Positions 1-8,677 are shown, counted from the stretch's first letter. The stretch: 64,000 bases of DNA from Pseudomonas laurylsulfatiphila (GCF_002934665.1 NZ_NIRS01000002.1:930001-994000), one strand, 5' to 3'. Made by a program: numbers and translations. The notes: generated by a model from the sequence alone, not told the origin.

Positions 1-278
1 CGTCGAGGCCGAAACTCTGAATGCCATGACTGCAGATACGGGTAGGGTCTCTGAAAAACAATTGGCTTCCGAGCTGGCTTCGCCATGCACACCAAATTTC
101 AGGCAAAAAAAATCCCGGGCAGCTGATGGACGCCCGGGACTTAAAAATGCATAAACCGTGGTGGTGAACGCGGCGCGGATATTACGGAATATTTCGGCCT
201 GTAACAAGATATTTTTATTCACTATCCAGTTACTAAACGCTCTAAGCCCTTATATATCCACATATTTTCTAAGGGCGA
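1..278. other. non-coding left edge
   Basis: No credible coding frame is visible in either strand of this stretch. It holds the terminator at 105-139 and the 3' flank of the glutamine-synthetase-like gene. The first 100 bases may belong to an upstream gene's flank that lies outside the window. Confidence 0.5.
105..139 (-). terminator. Rho-independent terminator of the ligase operon
   Basis: An 8-bp GC-rich stem (TCCCGGGC at 113-120, GCCCGGGA at 132-139) with an 11-nt loop is followed, read on the minus strand, by eight T residues (105-112). It lies 140 nt beyond the stop of the minus-strand ligase gene. Confidence 0.8.
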
Positions 279-1625
279 CTACAAGAACCAACGATACTCC
301 CGCGCGCTGATGTCATGCAGAAATGCCAGATGATCCTGACGTTTGTTTTCGCAATAGACGTCCACAAACTCCGCCCCCAAGCCTTCGCGCACGGCTGAAT
401 GATGTTGCATGGACTGCACCGCTTCGAGCATTTCCAACGGGAAATCGATGCCACTGCTGCGGTCTTCGTTGAGCGGTGCAATCGGCTCGCGCTCCCCTTC
501 CAGGCCCTGCTCCAAGCCCACCAGGATCGCCGCCAACGCCAGATACGGGTTGGCATCGGCGCCCGCCAGGCGATGTTCGATGCGCAGGTTCTTGACGTCC
601 GACTCCGGAATACGCAAGCACGCATCGCGATCCTCGAAGCCCCAGCTGGCGCGAGACGCGACGTTCACCGTGCCACTCAAGCGACGCATGGCATTGTGGT
701 TCGGGGCAAAGATCGGCATGCAGTGCGGCAACACCTCCAGGCAACCGGCCACGGCATGGCGCAGCGCCCGCTGACCATTCGCCGCCAGCAGGTTGTTGCC
801 GGCCTGGTCATACAGGCTGACGTGCACGTGCATGCCGCTGCCGGGGTGTTGCAGGTAAGGTTTAGCCATGAAGCTGGCGCGCAGGTTGTGCTTGAGCGCC
901 ACGCCTCGGGTGCTGCGGCAGAACAGGGCTGCCCAGTCGGCGGCGCGCAGGCCGTCATCGCAATGGCCGAAGTTGATTTCGAACTGACCCGGGCCGAGTT
1001 CGGCGGTAATCACCGTGGCATCGATGCCTTGGGCTCGCGCGGTCTCGACCATTTCATCGAGCACCGGGGCGAAGCGCGACAAGCGTTCGATGTGCATGTT
1101 CGGTTGATCATCGGCGTCGCCGGTCAGCTCATCACGGGGGAACTGTGGCAAGCCGTCCTTCAAGCGGCTGTCGAACAGGTAAAACTCCAGCTCGAAGGCC
1201 ACCACCGGAAAAATCCCTTTACGGTGCAGGCGGTTCAACACCTGGGCCAGCACTTCACGGGGTTCGAATTCGATGGGTTTTTCCGTACCGTCGGAGGTGA
1301 TCAGCATCTGGCCCAAGGGCTGCTTTTCCCAGGTCACCAGCTTCAAGGTACCGGGCACCAAACGCCGCAGCGCATCCGGGTCACCATCGTTGAAGCAGTA
1401 GTCGCCAATCTTGAACAGCCCACCCTGGGTGCCGAGCAGCACGCAGTTTTGCGGCAGTTTCAGTGCACTGCCGGCAGCGACTTTCTCCAGCATCTCGATC
1501 GGGTAGCGCTTGCCGTAGAAATGCCCCGGAATGTCCAGGGAGATCAGGTCGACATAACGTACTTCGGGGTTGCAGTGGCGGAAGTTGCGAACTTCGGCCA
1601 GCAGTTCAGAGCACACGGCATCCAT
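279..1625 (-). CDS. glutamine synthetase family protein (gamma-glutamylpolyamine synthetase-like)
   Basis: A 448-residue ligase of the GS fold. Family members of the PuuA/PauA type attach glutamate to putrescine or another amine with ATP. Visible GS signatures are ITAELGPGQFEINFG around residues 225-240, GSGMHVHVSLYD (metal and substrate loop) around 285, and the C-terminal stretch SRASWGFEDRDACLR with NPYLALAAIL. The start at 1625 (MDAVCSELL) is chosen because residues upstream in the longer frame do not resemble the family. It is the last gene of a minus-strand operon with an FAD oxidase and an XRE-cupin regulator, the arrangement of gamma-glutamylation catabolic routes. The substrate (putrescine, other diamines, ethanolamine-like amines) cannot be read from the sequence. 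Confidence 0.88.
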   Translation of the reverse strand: MDAVCSELLAEVRNFRHCNPEVRYVDLISLDIPGHFYGKRYPIEMLEKVAAGSALKLPQNCVLLGTQGGLFKIGDYCFNDGDPDALRRLVPGTLKLVTWEKQPLGQMLITSDGTEKPIEFEPREVLAQVLNRLHRKGIFPVVAFELEFYLFDSRLKDGLPQFPRDELTGDADDQPNMHIERLSRFAPVLDEMVETARAQGIDATVITAELGPGQFEINFGHCDDGLRAADWAALFCRSTRGVALKHNLRASFMAKPYLQHPGSGMHVHVSLYDQAGNNLLAANGQRALRHAVAGCLEVLPHCMPIFAPNHNAMRRLSGTVNVASRASWGFEDRDACLRIPESDVKNLRIEHRLAGADANPYLALAAILVGLEQGLEGEREPIAPLNEDRSSGIDFPLEMLEAVQSMQHHSAVREGLGAEFVDVYCENKRQDHLAFLHDISAREYRWFL

Positions 1626-1645
1626 CGTTTTGGTCCTTGTTGTTA

Positions 1646-2203
1646 TCAGGTGTAAACCCAAAGCACGCGGGTCAGTTGGTCGGACAGGTTGCCGTAGCGG
1701 CAGTGCGCATGGCTGGCCAGTTGAAAGCTGTCGCCGGGATGCAGGGTCACCGGTTCGTTGTTGTCGAGCCACAGGGTCAGTTGCCCTTCGAGGACATAAC
1801 CGCCCTGCTCCGAGCTGTCCTTCATGTGCCGGTCACCGCTGCTGGCGCCGGGTTCGAGCTGGCTTTCCAGCATCGAGAACGACGCGCGCATTTTTGGCGA
1901 AACGAGGATGTCGGTGATGCCGTCGGCGTAGTACAGCGTGCGGCGCTCGTCCGGGCGGGTGACCCAGGACAACGCCATGGGTTTGGGCAGGCTGTAGAAA
2001 TAGGTGGTCGGCACGCCGAGGGTTTCGCTGATCGCGGTCAGGTCCGCCACCGTCGGGCGCGACAGGCCGCGCTCGACCTGGGACAGAAAGCCGACGGAGC
2101 GGCCGATTTTGTCCGCCAGTTCCTTCAGGGTGTACTTCTTGTGCTTGCGCAGGTCCTGGATCAGGATCGCCAGCGCCGAGATTTCTTCTTGCATGTCCAT
2201 CAA
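1646..2203 (-). CDS. XRE family transcriptional regulator with cupin domain (PuuR-like)
   Basis: A 185-residue regulator. Residues about 12-66 form an XRE helix-turn-helix (YTLKELADKIGRSVGFLSQ then VERGLSRPTVADLTAI). Residues about 105-180 form a cupin ligand domain (GYVLEGQLTLWLDNN, HPGDSFQL). This layout is typical of repressors such as PuuR that sense amines or gamma-glutamyl intermediates. It lies 22 nt after the oxidase gene and 20 nt before the ligase gene, so the three are probably cotranscribed and autoregulated. The start at 2203 has two adjacent Met codons; MDMQEEI is also possible. Confidence 0.88.
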   Translation of the reverse strand: MMDMQEEISALAILIQDLRKHKKYTLKELADKIGRSVGFLSQVERGLSRPTVADLTAISETLGVPTTYFYSLPKPMALSWVTRPDERRTLYYADGITDILVSPKMRASFSMLESQLEPGASSGDRHMKDSSEQGGYVLEGQLTLWLDNNEPVTLHPGDSFQLASHAHCRYGNLSDQLTRVLWVYT

Positions 2204-2225
2204 GAGGCTTCCAGAAAGTGTCGCT

Positions 2226-3515
2226 TCAAATACTGTCGCGCAGTCGATACCAGGCCTTGCCGATGGCTTCCAGCGGCGCGGCCAGGTATTTGCCGCCGGG
2301 AAAACTGCCGTTGTTCAGGCCCTGGTACAGGGACAGTTCATCGGGTTGACCGAGGATCGCGTCGGACACCGCCCGTGCTGCTGCCAGTGTCGGCAGCACG
2401 CCATGCCCGGAATAGCCTTGCATCCAGTACAGGTCACCGCGGCGCCCGATATCCGGCGTGCGCTTGAGGGTCAGGTCGATGTGTCCGCCCCAGGCAAACT
2501 CAAGCTCGACGCCCGTGAGTTGCGGGAACACCCGCTCCAGGAACGGCCGGGTCGCCGCGGCGATGTCCTTGGGCATCCCGCCCAGGTAAGTGCAACCGCC
2601 GCCGAAGAGCAAGCGGTTATCCGGGGTGCGGCGGAAATAATCGAGCACGAACTGATTGTCGGTCACGCACACGTTGCTCGGCAGCAACGCAGTGGCCTGG
2701 TCCTTGGTGAGTGGCGCGGTCGCGACCTGATAGGTGCCGACCGGTAACACGCAACTGGCCAATTGCGGGTCGAGTCGATCGAGGTAGGCGTTGCACGCCA
2801 GCACCAGCACATCGGCGCGAACACGACCGCGCTCGGTCGTCACCACAAAGCCTTCGCCCTCCTCGCCATAACTCAGCGCCTTGCTTTGCTCGTAGATACG
2901 GCCGCCAGCCCGCTCAACCGCCTCCGCGAGGCCCAGGGCCAGTTTCAGCGGATTCAAATGCCCGCCCTCAGGGTCGAACAGGCCGGCCTGATAACGCTCG
3001 CTGGCCACCCATTCCGGCAGCTGTTGCCGGGGGATGAATTGCAGTTTGTCGTGACCCCACTTGTGGCTGGCCTCGTGCTGCCACTCGGTCAGCAGCCCCA
3101 CTCGCCGCGGCATCACCGAAGTCCAGAGATGGCCGGCGCGGTAGTCGCAATCAAATTCATGGCGGCCGGGCAGATCACGCAATTCGCGCGCAGCCCAGCG
3201 CATGCCGTCCCATAATCGCCGCGCCCGCTCGTATCCCAGCGCCGCTTCCAGCGGTGGCATGTCGCACGACCAGCCGAGAATCGCCTGTCCGCCATTACGC
3301 CCGGACGCGGCCCAGGCCACCCGGCTGGCTTCGAGCAGGGTCACGCGCTTGCCGGCCAGCGCCAGGCGCAACGCCGTGTGCAATCCACTGAAACCGGCCC
3401 CGATGATCAGCACTTCAGTGTCTTGCTCTCCTTCCAGTGCGATTCGATTGACCAGTCGATCGGCGCAGCTATGGGCGTAGTAACTGGCGACATGCCGGGT
3501 GGATTGCTGAAACAT
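2226..3515 (-). CDS. FAD-dependent amine oxidase (PuuB/OrdL-like)
   Basis: A 429-residue DAO-type flavoprotein. The N-terminal dinucleotide fold is EVLIIGAGFSGLHTALRLAL, residues about 34-53, with the GxGxxG turn, followed by ASGRNGGQ. The C-terminal FAD contact GYSGHGVLPTLAAARAV is also family-typical. Relatives oxidise gamma-glutamylputrescine or similar amines to aldehydes and release hydrogen peroxide. It is the first gene of the operon with the XRE-cupin regulator and the GS-like ligase, so oxidation of a gamma-glutamylated amine is the likely role. No aldehyde dehydrogenase or hydrolase partner is in this operon, so the pathway must be completed elsewhere. Confidence 0.88.
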   Translation of the reverse strand: MFQQSTRHVASYYAHSCADRLVNRIALEGEQDTEVLIIGAGFSGLHTALRLALAGKRVTLLEASRVAWAASGRNGGQAILGWSCDMPPLEAALGYERARRLWDGMRWAARELRDLPGRHEFDCDYRAGHLWTSVMPRRVGLLTEWQHEASHKWGHDKLQFIPRQQLPEWVASERYQAGLFDPEGGHLNPLKLALGLAEAVERAGGRIYEQSKALSYGEEGEGFVVTTERGRVRADVLVLACNAYLDRLDPQLASCVLPVGTYQVATAPLTKDQATALLPSNVCVTDNQFVLDYFRRTPDNRLLFGGGCTYLGGMPKDIAAATRPFLERVFPQLTGVELEFAWGGHIDLTLKRTPDIGRRGDLYWMQGYSGHGVLPTLAAARAVSDAILGQPDELSLYQGLNNGSFPGGKYLAAPLEAIGKAWYRLRDSI

Positions 3516-3523
3516 ACGGCCTC

Positions 3524-3573
3524 GTGAAATTTTGTATTTTTAATTTCATGAAAAAATACACGGTTAATTTCAC
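3524..3573 (-). promoter_or_regulatory. candidate operator upstream of the amine oxidase operon
   Basis: An AT-rich 50-bp stretch right upstream of the oxidase start. It is bounded by the inverted pair GTGAAATT (3524-3531) and AATTTCAC (3566-3573), with the perfect palindrome TTTCATGAAA (3544-3553) inside. It is out of character with the GC-rich surroundings and suits binding by the co-encoded XRE-cupin protein; that link is inference. Confidence 0.4.
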
Positions 3574-3590
3574 GCAGGCAATCGAGACGT

Positions 3591-3624
3591 AAAAAATCCC
3601 GCTTCGGCGAACCCGAGCGGGATT
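3591..3624 (-). terminator. terminator after the NDH-like gene
   Basis: Stem AATCCCGC..TCGG / CCGA..GCGGGATT with a short loop. On the minus strand it is followed by a run of T (3591-3596). It lies 30 nt beyond the minus-strand flavoprotein stop. Confidence 0.75.
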
Positions 3625-3653
3625 GTTTTGTTCAGACGCGATGTTCGAATCAA

Positions 3654-4856
3654 TCAGGCCACGGGAATCATCGGATCCGCCGAAGCCAGTGCAGTGACAC
3701 GATCAGCCGCCGGTGGGTAGATCCACTGGGTGTTGATCTGGGTCTTCAATGCCTTGGCCTCATGCTTGATCAACTTGACCTGGCGGTCCCAACCCTCGGT
3801 GTAGACCGCGCCCCAGGCGCCGAGGTCGAGGCAGGTCACGTACTTGGGCTGGCTGTACGGCGTCGGGTCGACTCCGAGGATCTGCGCCGCCACGTTGTTG
3901 CCGGCATGACGACCCAGCGAAATCGCGTGCTGGCAGGTCATCAGGGCGTAGTTGCCGATCTCGTCACTGGCTGCGTAGGCCACGTCGCCGGTGGCGAAGA
4001 TGTCGTCCTGGCCAATCACTTTCAGGTGGGCGTCGACATGCAGGCGGCCCAGGCGATCGCGTTCGGCCGGAATCTGTTCGGTCAGGGTGCTGGCGCGAAC
4101 GCCGGTGGTCCAGACCACGGTCCTGGCATCGATACGCGCACCGTCGGACAGGGTGACGCCGTTGGCATCGACCGACACAACCGAGGCTTTCAGGTGCCAT
4201 TTCACGCCGGTCGCCACACTGGCCTCGACGATCGATTCGGCGATTTCCTCGCCCATCGAGCCGCCGACTTTATCGCCACGGTCAACGATGATCACATTGA
4301 TGTCGGCACGGTCGCCGAGGATGGCCCGCAGGCGGGTCGGCAGTTCAGTCGCCGTTTCGATCCCGGTGAAACCGCCACCGGCCACCACCACCGTGTTGCG
4401 TGCGTTGCTTTCGGGCTGATTGGCCAGCGCCTTGAGGTGGTTTTCCAGGCGCACCGCCTGTTCGATCTGGTCGACGTCGAACGCATGTTCGGCCACGCCC
4501 GGGGTGTTTGGCGAAGCCAGGCCGCTGCCGGTGGCCAGAACGAGTTTGTCGTAGCTGCAGACTTGTCGGGCACCGGCGGCATCGACATAGCCGACCTGTT
4601 TTTGCTCGACATCGATGGTCTGCGCCGCGCCCTTGATGAACCTGACCCCTACAGCATCGAACAGATCTCCGATCGGCGCAGCCAGTTGATGGGCGTTCGG
4701 TTCGTAGAAGCGCGGACGCACACGCAGCTCGGCCTGGGGCGCCAGCACGGTCACTTCAACGTCGTTGTGGCCGTGAATATCGAACAGGCGCGTGGCACTC
4801 AAAGCGGTCCACATGCCACCGAAACCTGCGCCGATCACCAGAATGTGCTGTTTCAT
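3654..4856 (-). CDS. NDH-2-like NAD(P)/FAD-dependent oxidoreductase
   Basis: A 400-residue pyridine nucleotide-disulfide oxidoreductase without the redox disulfide, as in type II NADH dehydrogenases. The FAD fold is ILVIGAGFGGMWTALSA, residues 5-21. The NAD fold is VVVAGGGFTGIETATEL around residue 160. The C-terminal FAD motif DDIFATGDVAY lies around residue 300. NDH-2 members pass electrons from NADH to quinone at the inner face of the membrane; I see no clear C-terminal membrane helix here. It diverges from an Rrf2 regulator across 309 bp, which suggests redox control. The electron acceptor is not readable. Confidence 0.82.
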   Translation of the reverse strand: MKQHILVIGAGFGGMWTALSATRLFDIHGHNDVEVTVLAPQAELRVRPRFYEPNAHQLAAPIGDLFDAVGVRFIKGAAQTIDVEQKQVGYVDAAGARQVCSYDKLVLATGSGLASPNTPGVAEHAFDVDQIEQAVRLENHLKALANQPESNARNTVVVAGGGFTGIETATELPTRLRAILGDRADINVIIVDRGDKVGGSMGEEIAESIVEASVATGVKWHLKASVVSVDANGVTLSDGARIDARTVVWTTGVRASTLTEQIPAERDRLGRLHVDAHLKVIGQDDIFATGDVAYAASDEIGNYALMTCQHAISLGRHAGNNVAAQILGVDPTPYSQPKYVTCLDLGAWGAVYTEGWDRQVKLIKHEAKALKTQINTQWIYPPAADRVTALASADPMIPVA

Positions 4857-5165
4857 CTTTAACTCCAGGGGATAAACAAGGGTTGTGAGTCACGCTCATC
4901 AGGAGCCGGCAATGAGGTCGGTGTTTTTCGAGAATCGCCGACCTGTGCCGCTCGAATAACTACGACTGTATTGATCCTAGTTAAATCCTGCAACCCGTTT
5001 TTTTGATGACGGCCATCGAACCCGTCGATGCCTCGGCAAAAAAGCCTCAAGAACGTGCGTGACAAGGATTTTTCGAGCGGACAAAAAAATTTAAGGACGC
5101 GACGATTCGTTGCCTGGCTTAGGCTCGGCTGCTAGAATTGGCGACTAATCAAGTCGGAGATTTGT
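4857..5165. promoter_or_regulatory. divergent intergenic region, NDH-like gene / Rrf2 regulator
   Basis: A 309-bp region with no convincing gene. It separates two divergent starts and should contain both promoters. A 68-codon frame on the minus strand lacks a ribosome binding site and family resemblance. I found no clear palindrome that would identify the Rrf2 operator. Confidence 0.4.
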
Positions 5166-5726
5166 ATGTCTCTTTACAGCGCAGGTGTCGAGTACGGCAT
5201 CCACTGCCTGCTTTTTCTCGTCGGCAACGGTGGCGACTCGCGTGAAGCGAGTGTGCGCGACCTGGCCGAACTGCAAGGTGTTCCCCTGGACTATCTGGCG
5301 AAAATCTTCACCAAGCTGGCCAAAGGCAAACTGGTGGTCGCCACCGAAGGCATGCGCGGAGGCTTCAAGCTGGCCCGGCCCGCCGACGAAATCACCCTGC
5401 TGGATATCGTCAACGCCATCGACGGCCGCAAGTCGATCTTCGATTGTCGGGAGATCCGTGGCCGTTGCGCAGTGTTCGACGGCTCCCCGCCGGCCTGGGC
5501 ACTGGACGGTCCTTGTGCAGTTCATGGGGCGATGATGGTTGCGCAAAAACGCATGGAAGAGGCCCTCGCCCAGCAAACCATCCTCGACATCGCCAGGAAA
5601 TTCGGACGCAAGGCCCCGGCAGAATTCGGCGTGAAGGTGGAAAGCTGGATGAATGAGCGTCGGGAAAGGAAAAGCAGCGCCCAGGCCAGTGAGCAGATCA
5701 TTCCTGCGACCAACCTTTCAGACTGA
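5166..5726 (+). CDS. Rrf2 family transcriptional regulator with three cysteines
   Basis: A 186-residue Rrf2 protein. The winged helix-turn-helix covers residues about 1-85 (VRDLAELQGVPLDYLAKIF, then GGFKLARPADEITLLDIV). A cysteine region follows (DCREIRGRC at about 96-104, then GPC about 16 residues later), in the place where IscR/NsrR/RsrR bind an iron-sulfur cluster. The 6 and 15 residue gaps between cysteines are not the compact IscR spacing, so cluster type is open. The C-terminal tail after residue 160 is polar and probably disordered. Its divergent neighbour is an NDH-like flavoprotein, the most likely target. Confidence 0.85.
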   Translation: MSLYSAGVEYGIHCLLFLVGNGGDSREASVRDLAELQGVPLDYLAKIFTKLAKGKLVVATEGMRGGFKLARPADEITLLDIVNAIDGRKSIFDCREIRGRCAVFDGSPPAWALDGPCAVHGAMMVAQKRMEEALAQQTILDIARKFGRKAPAEFGVKVESWMNERRERKSSAQASEQIIPATNLSD

Positions 5727-5776
5727 CGGCACAGATTACGAAATATACATTTTCCCGGAATTACGTGATGAACCAT

Positions 5777-5813
5777 AAAAAAACCGGATGCACGCCAGGC
5801 ATCCGGTTTTTCT
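5777..5813. terminator. bidirectional terminator
   Basis: Perfect stem AAACCGGATGC / GCATCCGGTTT, with A residues before and T residues after. It sits between the convergent Rrf2 gene and the small lipoprotein gene and can serve both strands. Confidence 0.85.
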
Positions 5814-5860
5814 CGGTTCAGGCGAAAAACAGTCGGAGACCGATTTTCACCCTCTCGCAC

Positions 5861-6196
5861 TTACAGGCAGTCGCGCACGATTTTGCGCAGGTCGCCGGAT
5901 TTGGCCCAGGGTGGCCCCTGATACAGCGAAATCCGGCTGCCATCCTTGTATTTCACGATATCCAGCACTTCATCGGCCGTTATCACGCTCGGTGCGGTGA
6001 TCCGGTAGCCGTTGGAAATCGACACCTGGGTCGTATTCGATACTTCCTTCTGCCAAGCAGGCAAAACGCACGCCGCATACTCTTTTGGCGTCTTCTCGCT
6101 GTGCTTGCTGACATTCGGCTCGCCCGGTACCAGCGACGCCGGCAACGAACATCCGCCCAGCAATGCCAGCGCGACTCCCCCCATCAACATCCGCAT
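5861..6196 (-). CDS. small putative lipoprotein, unknown function
   Basis: A 111-residue protein with a short signal peptide and lipobox (ALLGGC, Cys16), predicted to be anchored in a membrane after SPII processing. The mature part carries two further cysteines (AACVLPAW and the C-terminal RDCL). Its central segment VSISNGYRITAP..DEVLDIVKYKDG resembles short periplasmic lipoproteins of Pseudomonas. I do not recognise a named family. It is transcribed alone and ends at the shared terminator with the Rrf2 gene. Confidence 0.7.
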   Translation of the reverse strand: MRMLMGGVALALLGGCSLPASLVPGEPNVSKHSEKTPKEYAACVLPAWQKEVSNTTQVSISNGYRITAPSVITADEVLDIVKYKDGSRISLYQGPPWAKSGDLRKIVRDCL

Positions 6197-6475
6197 GCTG
6201 CTTCCTTAAATTCGAAAAGAGAAAATGTAGCTTGCCGTCGACCGTACATCCATCCCGACAATTCGGCGAGTCATTGATATCACTTTGCCCCGTTAGTTCC
6301 TTGCAGGTTGTCATTTGACGTCATCCTGGCGTGAGAACACCGGCACTAGAGCGGGACAGCGCATTGTCCTGTTCGCTTTTCCCGACCAAAGGAAACCCCG
6401 CTGACTCAGACGAACACAACATCCGGTCCGGTAAACGGGTCTAACATTGCGGAATGCAGTGTTCAGGAGGTCATC

Positions 6476-6715
6476 ATGTGGCTTAACGATTCGGAACAGG
6501 AACTTCGGCGTGACCTGCAAGGGCTTGCGTCAGATTTGCGCTGGTCGGCGGTGGAGCTTTTGCGCATTGAGCAGCGGTTGCGCGAGCTTGGCAGCGAAGG
6601 CGACGCGCAAGCCGTGCAAAGACTGTGTGCTTTGTTTCAGGGTGATGAACAAAAACTGGCCGGCTATGCCGAGGAAGTGAAAGCCAAGGTCATTAGCCGC
6701 AACAAGGCTCAATAG
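6476..6715 (+). CDS. small helical hypothetical protein
   Basis: A 79-residue protein with no signal peptide and no membrane segment. It is rich in Leu, Arg, Glu and Ala with heptad-like spacing (LRRDLQGLASDLRWSAVELL, then RIEQRLREL), so it is probably a helical or coiled-coil protein. A strong AGGAGG ribosome binding site at 6466-6471 precedes the ATG at 6476. The stop is 13 nt before osmE, so the two may be cotranscribed. I do not recognise the family. Confidence 0.65.
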   Translation: MWLNDSEQELRRDLQGLASDLRWSAVELLRIEQRLRELGSEGDAQAVQRLCALFQGDEQKLAGYAEEVKAKVISRNKAQ

Positions 6716-6728
6716 CGGGAGCGCTGCC

Positions 6729-7079
6729 ATGAACAGGCCTCTATTCACGCTGGTCGCCGTACTGACCGCGTTGGCAGGCTGCAGCACCAACTCGATCTAT
6801 CAGGACCAGCCGCTGGTGGCGAAAGTCGACACCGGCATGACCCGGGAGCAAGTCCGGCAAATCGGCGGCCAGCCACTGGCGGTGACTGATCGTACCGTTG
6901 AAGCCGGTACCTGCTTTGACTACAAACTGACTCAGGCCGGCCATCAGCAGGCGTACAACGTCAGTTTCGATGGCCGCGGCATGGTCGACCACAAGAGCTT
7001 CATGACTTGCGCGGAATGGAGTCACACGCAGCTAAAGGCCCGGGAACCCTCCCGGCCCAGTGGAGGTGGGGGCTATTAA
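6729..7079 (+). CDS. osmE: osmotically inducible lipoprotein OsmE
   Basis: A 116-residue lipoprotein of the SmpA/OmlA fold. The signal peptide ends in the lipobox LAGC (Cys18). The motif KVDTGMTREQVRQIGGQP around residues 36-53 is the conserved OsmE/SmpA helix-turn. The Cys pair (GTCFDY and MTCAEW) and the glycine-rich tail are typical of Pseudomonas OsmE. The protein should sit in the outer or inner membrane facing the periplasm. In related species the gene responds to osmotic stress; nothing here shows the promoter. It follows the 79-residue gene by 13 nt. Confidence 0.85.
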   Translation: MNRPLFTLVAVLTALAGCSTNSIYQDQPLVAKVDTGMTREQVRQIGGQPLAVTDRTVEAGTCFDYKLTQAGHQQAYNVSFDGRGMVDHKSFMTCAEWSHTQLKAREPSRPSGGGGY

Positions 7080-7082
7080 CAC

Positions 7083-7182
7083 TGTAGGAGCGAGCTTGCT
7101 CGCGATAAACGTCCGGACAACGCGTTCATTCAGACAGGGCGCGTCATCGTTGACGTCCATCGCGAGCAAGCTCGCTCCTACA
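7083..7182. repeat. REP doublet (REPIN-like)
   Basis: Two inverted REP copies (7083-7106 and 7159-7182) around a loop. The inner segment GCGTCATCGTTGACGTCCAT recurs identically in the doublet at 13803-13902, showing a common origin. It lies between the convergent osmE and DUF2188-like genes. Confidence 0.9.
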
Positions 7183-7193
7183 GGAGATTGACG

Positions 7194-7394
7194 TCATTTT
7201 GTTTGATGGCTGCCTGCAGGCTTGCCGGCACGAGCCCTGTAGCCGGGCAGTGACGCGGCAAACGCCAGTGCCTCCTCTCGACTGTTGAACGAGCCAAGCC
7301 GGTCACCCTGGGTGCATACCCGCCAGGGGCCGTTGTTCACGCTGAGTACGTCATAGCCGTTCATGTGCATCTTGTTCAGCATCGAAACGCTCAT
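7194..7394 (-). CDS. small DUF2188-like protein
   Basis: A 66-residue cytosolic protein. The core NGYDVLSVNNGPWRV..DRLGSFNSREEALAFAASLP matches the pattern of DUF2188-type proteins (a beta hairpin followed by an Ala-rich helix). A strong GGAGGAGG ribosome binding site lies 6 nt upstream of the ATG at 7394, which fixes that start over the GTG at 7400. Function is not known. It is transcribed alone toward the REP doublet. Confidence 0.6.
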   Translation of the reverse strand: MSVSMLNKMHMNGYDVLSVNNGPWRVCTQGDRLGSFNSREEALAFAASLPGYRARAGKPAGSHQTK

Positions 7395-7612
7395 GGTCAC
7401 CTCCTCCTGGGCAGTGCTATCAGGTTGACTTGTTTACCTTACACCCGCCCTTCTCCAAAATACCGACCAGACGTCGCCATGGAAATTCCCTGTTTCGGTG
7501 GCACTTTTCGTCACATTGGCAGCTCAAACTACTCCGATGGCAGCGCAATCGCGGCGAAGGCCCGAGCGCTGCAGTTCCATGCCTGTTTCATGACAACGGC
7601 AACGGGTAACCC

Positions 7613-7975
7613 ATGAAAGTACGCGCAACCATCATCTGCGAGCAGGACAGGCATGTACTGCTGGTACGCAAGCAAGGAGGTCGCTGGACGCTGCCCGGCG
7701 GCAAGCTCGAACGGGGTGAAAGCGCAGCCGATGCAGCCGTGCGCGAGCTGTGGGAAGAAACCGGCCTGCGGGTCGACGAGTTGATGTACGTGCTGGAGCT
7801 GGAAACGGACGGCACCCGACACCACGTCTTCGAGGTGTCGGTGCTGAACCTTGAGCAAATGCGGCCGCTGAACGAAATCACCGAGTGCATCTGGCACCCG
7901 CTGGATGCGCTACACAACCTGAACATCAGCGACGCCATGCGCAGTATCGTCAGCGCCTTTGTGCGGCGCCTGTAG
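7613..7975 (+). CDS. NUDIX hydrolase
   Basis: A 120-residue NUDIX domain protein. The Nudix box is complete: [20 protein letters not shown] then ETGL (residues about 33-56), giving G-x5-E-x7-REL-x-EE-x-GL. Such enzymes cleave nucleoside diphosphates linked to another group, in the cytoplasm. The substrate cannot be inferred. The gene is convergent with the alpha/beta hydrolase at 7979 (3 nt gap). A 45-codon frame overlaps its ATG through ATGA, but I do not count that frame as a gene. Confidence 0.85.
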   Translation: MKVRATIICEQDRHVLLVRKQGGRWTLPGGKLERGESAADAAVRELWEETGLRVDELMYVLELETDGTRHHVFEVSVLNLEQMRPLNEITECIWHPLDALHNLNISDAMRSIVSAFVRRL

Positions 7976-7978
7976 ACC

Positions 7979-8677
7979 CTAAACCCTGGCCAACGCCGTC
8001 GCTGCCCTGTCGATCAAGGCCGCCACTTCGGCGGGCATCGACGCCAGGGACGCATGGCTGGCATGCAAGGTCAGGATCTCCCGGGCGTTGAGCCGCTCGG
8101 CCATCCATTGCTGGTTCTGTGGCGCGATCATCCGGTCTGCAGTCGAGATCTGATACCAGGATGGCTTGTTCTTCCAGGCCACCGTGCCAATGGTGTCGCC
8201 AAAGGTGCTCGCCAGCGGCGCTTTCTGGGTGAGGCCCATGACCAACCCTTCGGTCGCCGGCAGGTCCTGACAAAAGCTCTCGTGATAGAGCTCGGGCTTG
8301 ACCCACAGGTAACCGTCGCTATCTGGCATCAGGTTGGCCGCTGCCGCAGGCGGGTGCCGTTGCGTGATGCCGCCGGGACTTTCACCGGTGTCCGGGGCGA
8401 ACGCGGCGATGTACACCAGCCCGACCACATTCGGCAAATCCCCCGCTTGAGTGATGACCGCGCCGCCATAGGAGTGCCCCACCAGCAGCACCGGACCGGG
8501 CACCTGGGCGACCATCTTGCGCGTACGCTCGGCATCATCAGCCAATGAAGTCAGCGGCAATTCGACGGCACGAATGTGCGTGTCACCCCGGCTGAGCAAT
8601 TTGGCGATGACCTTGTTCCAGTGGGCGGCACCGCCCCAGAAACCATGGACCAGCACGATCGTGGGTTTGTCACTCAT
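7979..8677 (-). CDS. alpha/beta hydrolase, possibly part of the ben operon
   Basis: A 232-residue alpha/beta hydrolase. The oxyanion segment LVHGFWGG is near residue 13, the nucleophile elbow GHSYGG (Ser) near residue 70, and a C-terminal His in LHASHAS near residue 208. The start at 8677 is preferred over 8683 because GGAG lies 8 nt upstream. It follows benD by 42 nt on the same strand. Readthrough from the ben operon is plausible, but the enzyme is not a known step in benzoate catabolism. Similar stand-alone hydrolases of the HNL/esterase type are common, so its substrate is open. Confidence 0.82.
   Translation of the reverse strand: MSDKPTIVLVHGFWGGAAHWNKVIAKLLSRGDTHIRAVELPLTSLADDAERTRKMVAQVPGPVLLVGHSYGGAVITQAGDLPNVVGLVYIAAFAPDTGESPGGITQRHPPAAAANLMPDSDGYLWVKPELYHESFCQDLPATEGLVMGLTQKAPLASTFGDTIGTVAWKNKPSWYQISTADRMIAPQNQQWMAERLNAREILTLHASHASLASMPAEVAALIDRAATALARV

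Noticed and set aside
399..1655. 418-residue plus-strand frame
   Set aside because: Shadow of the glutamine-synthetase-like gene on the other strand.
7479..7616. 45-codon frame whose stop overlaps the NUDIX start as ATGA
   Set aside because: The overlap looks like coupling, but there is no good ribosome site and the peptide resembles nothing I know. Conservation or ribosome profiling would decide.
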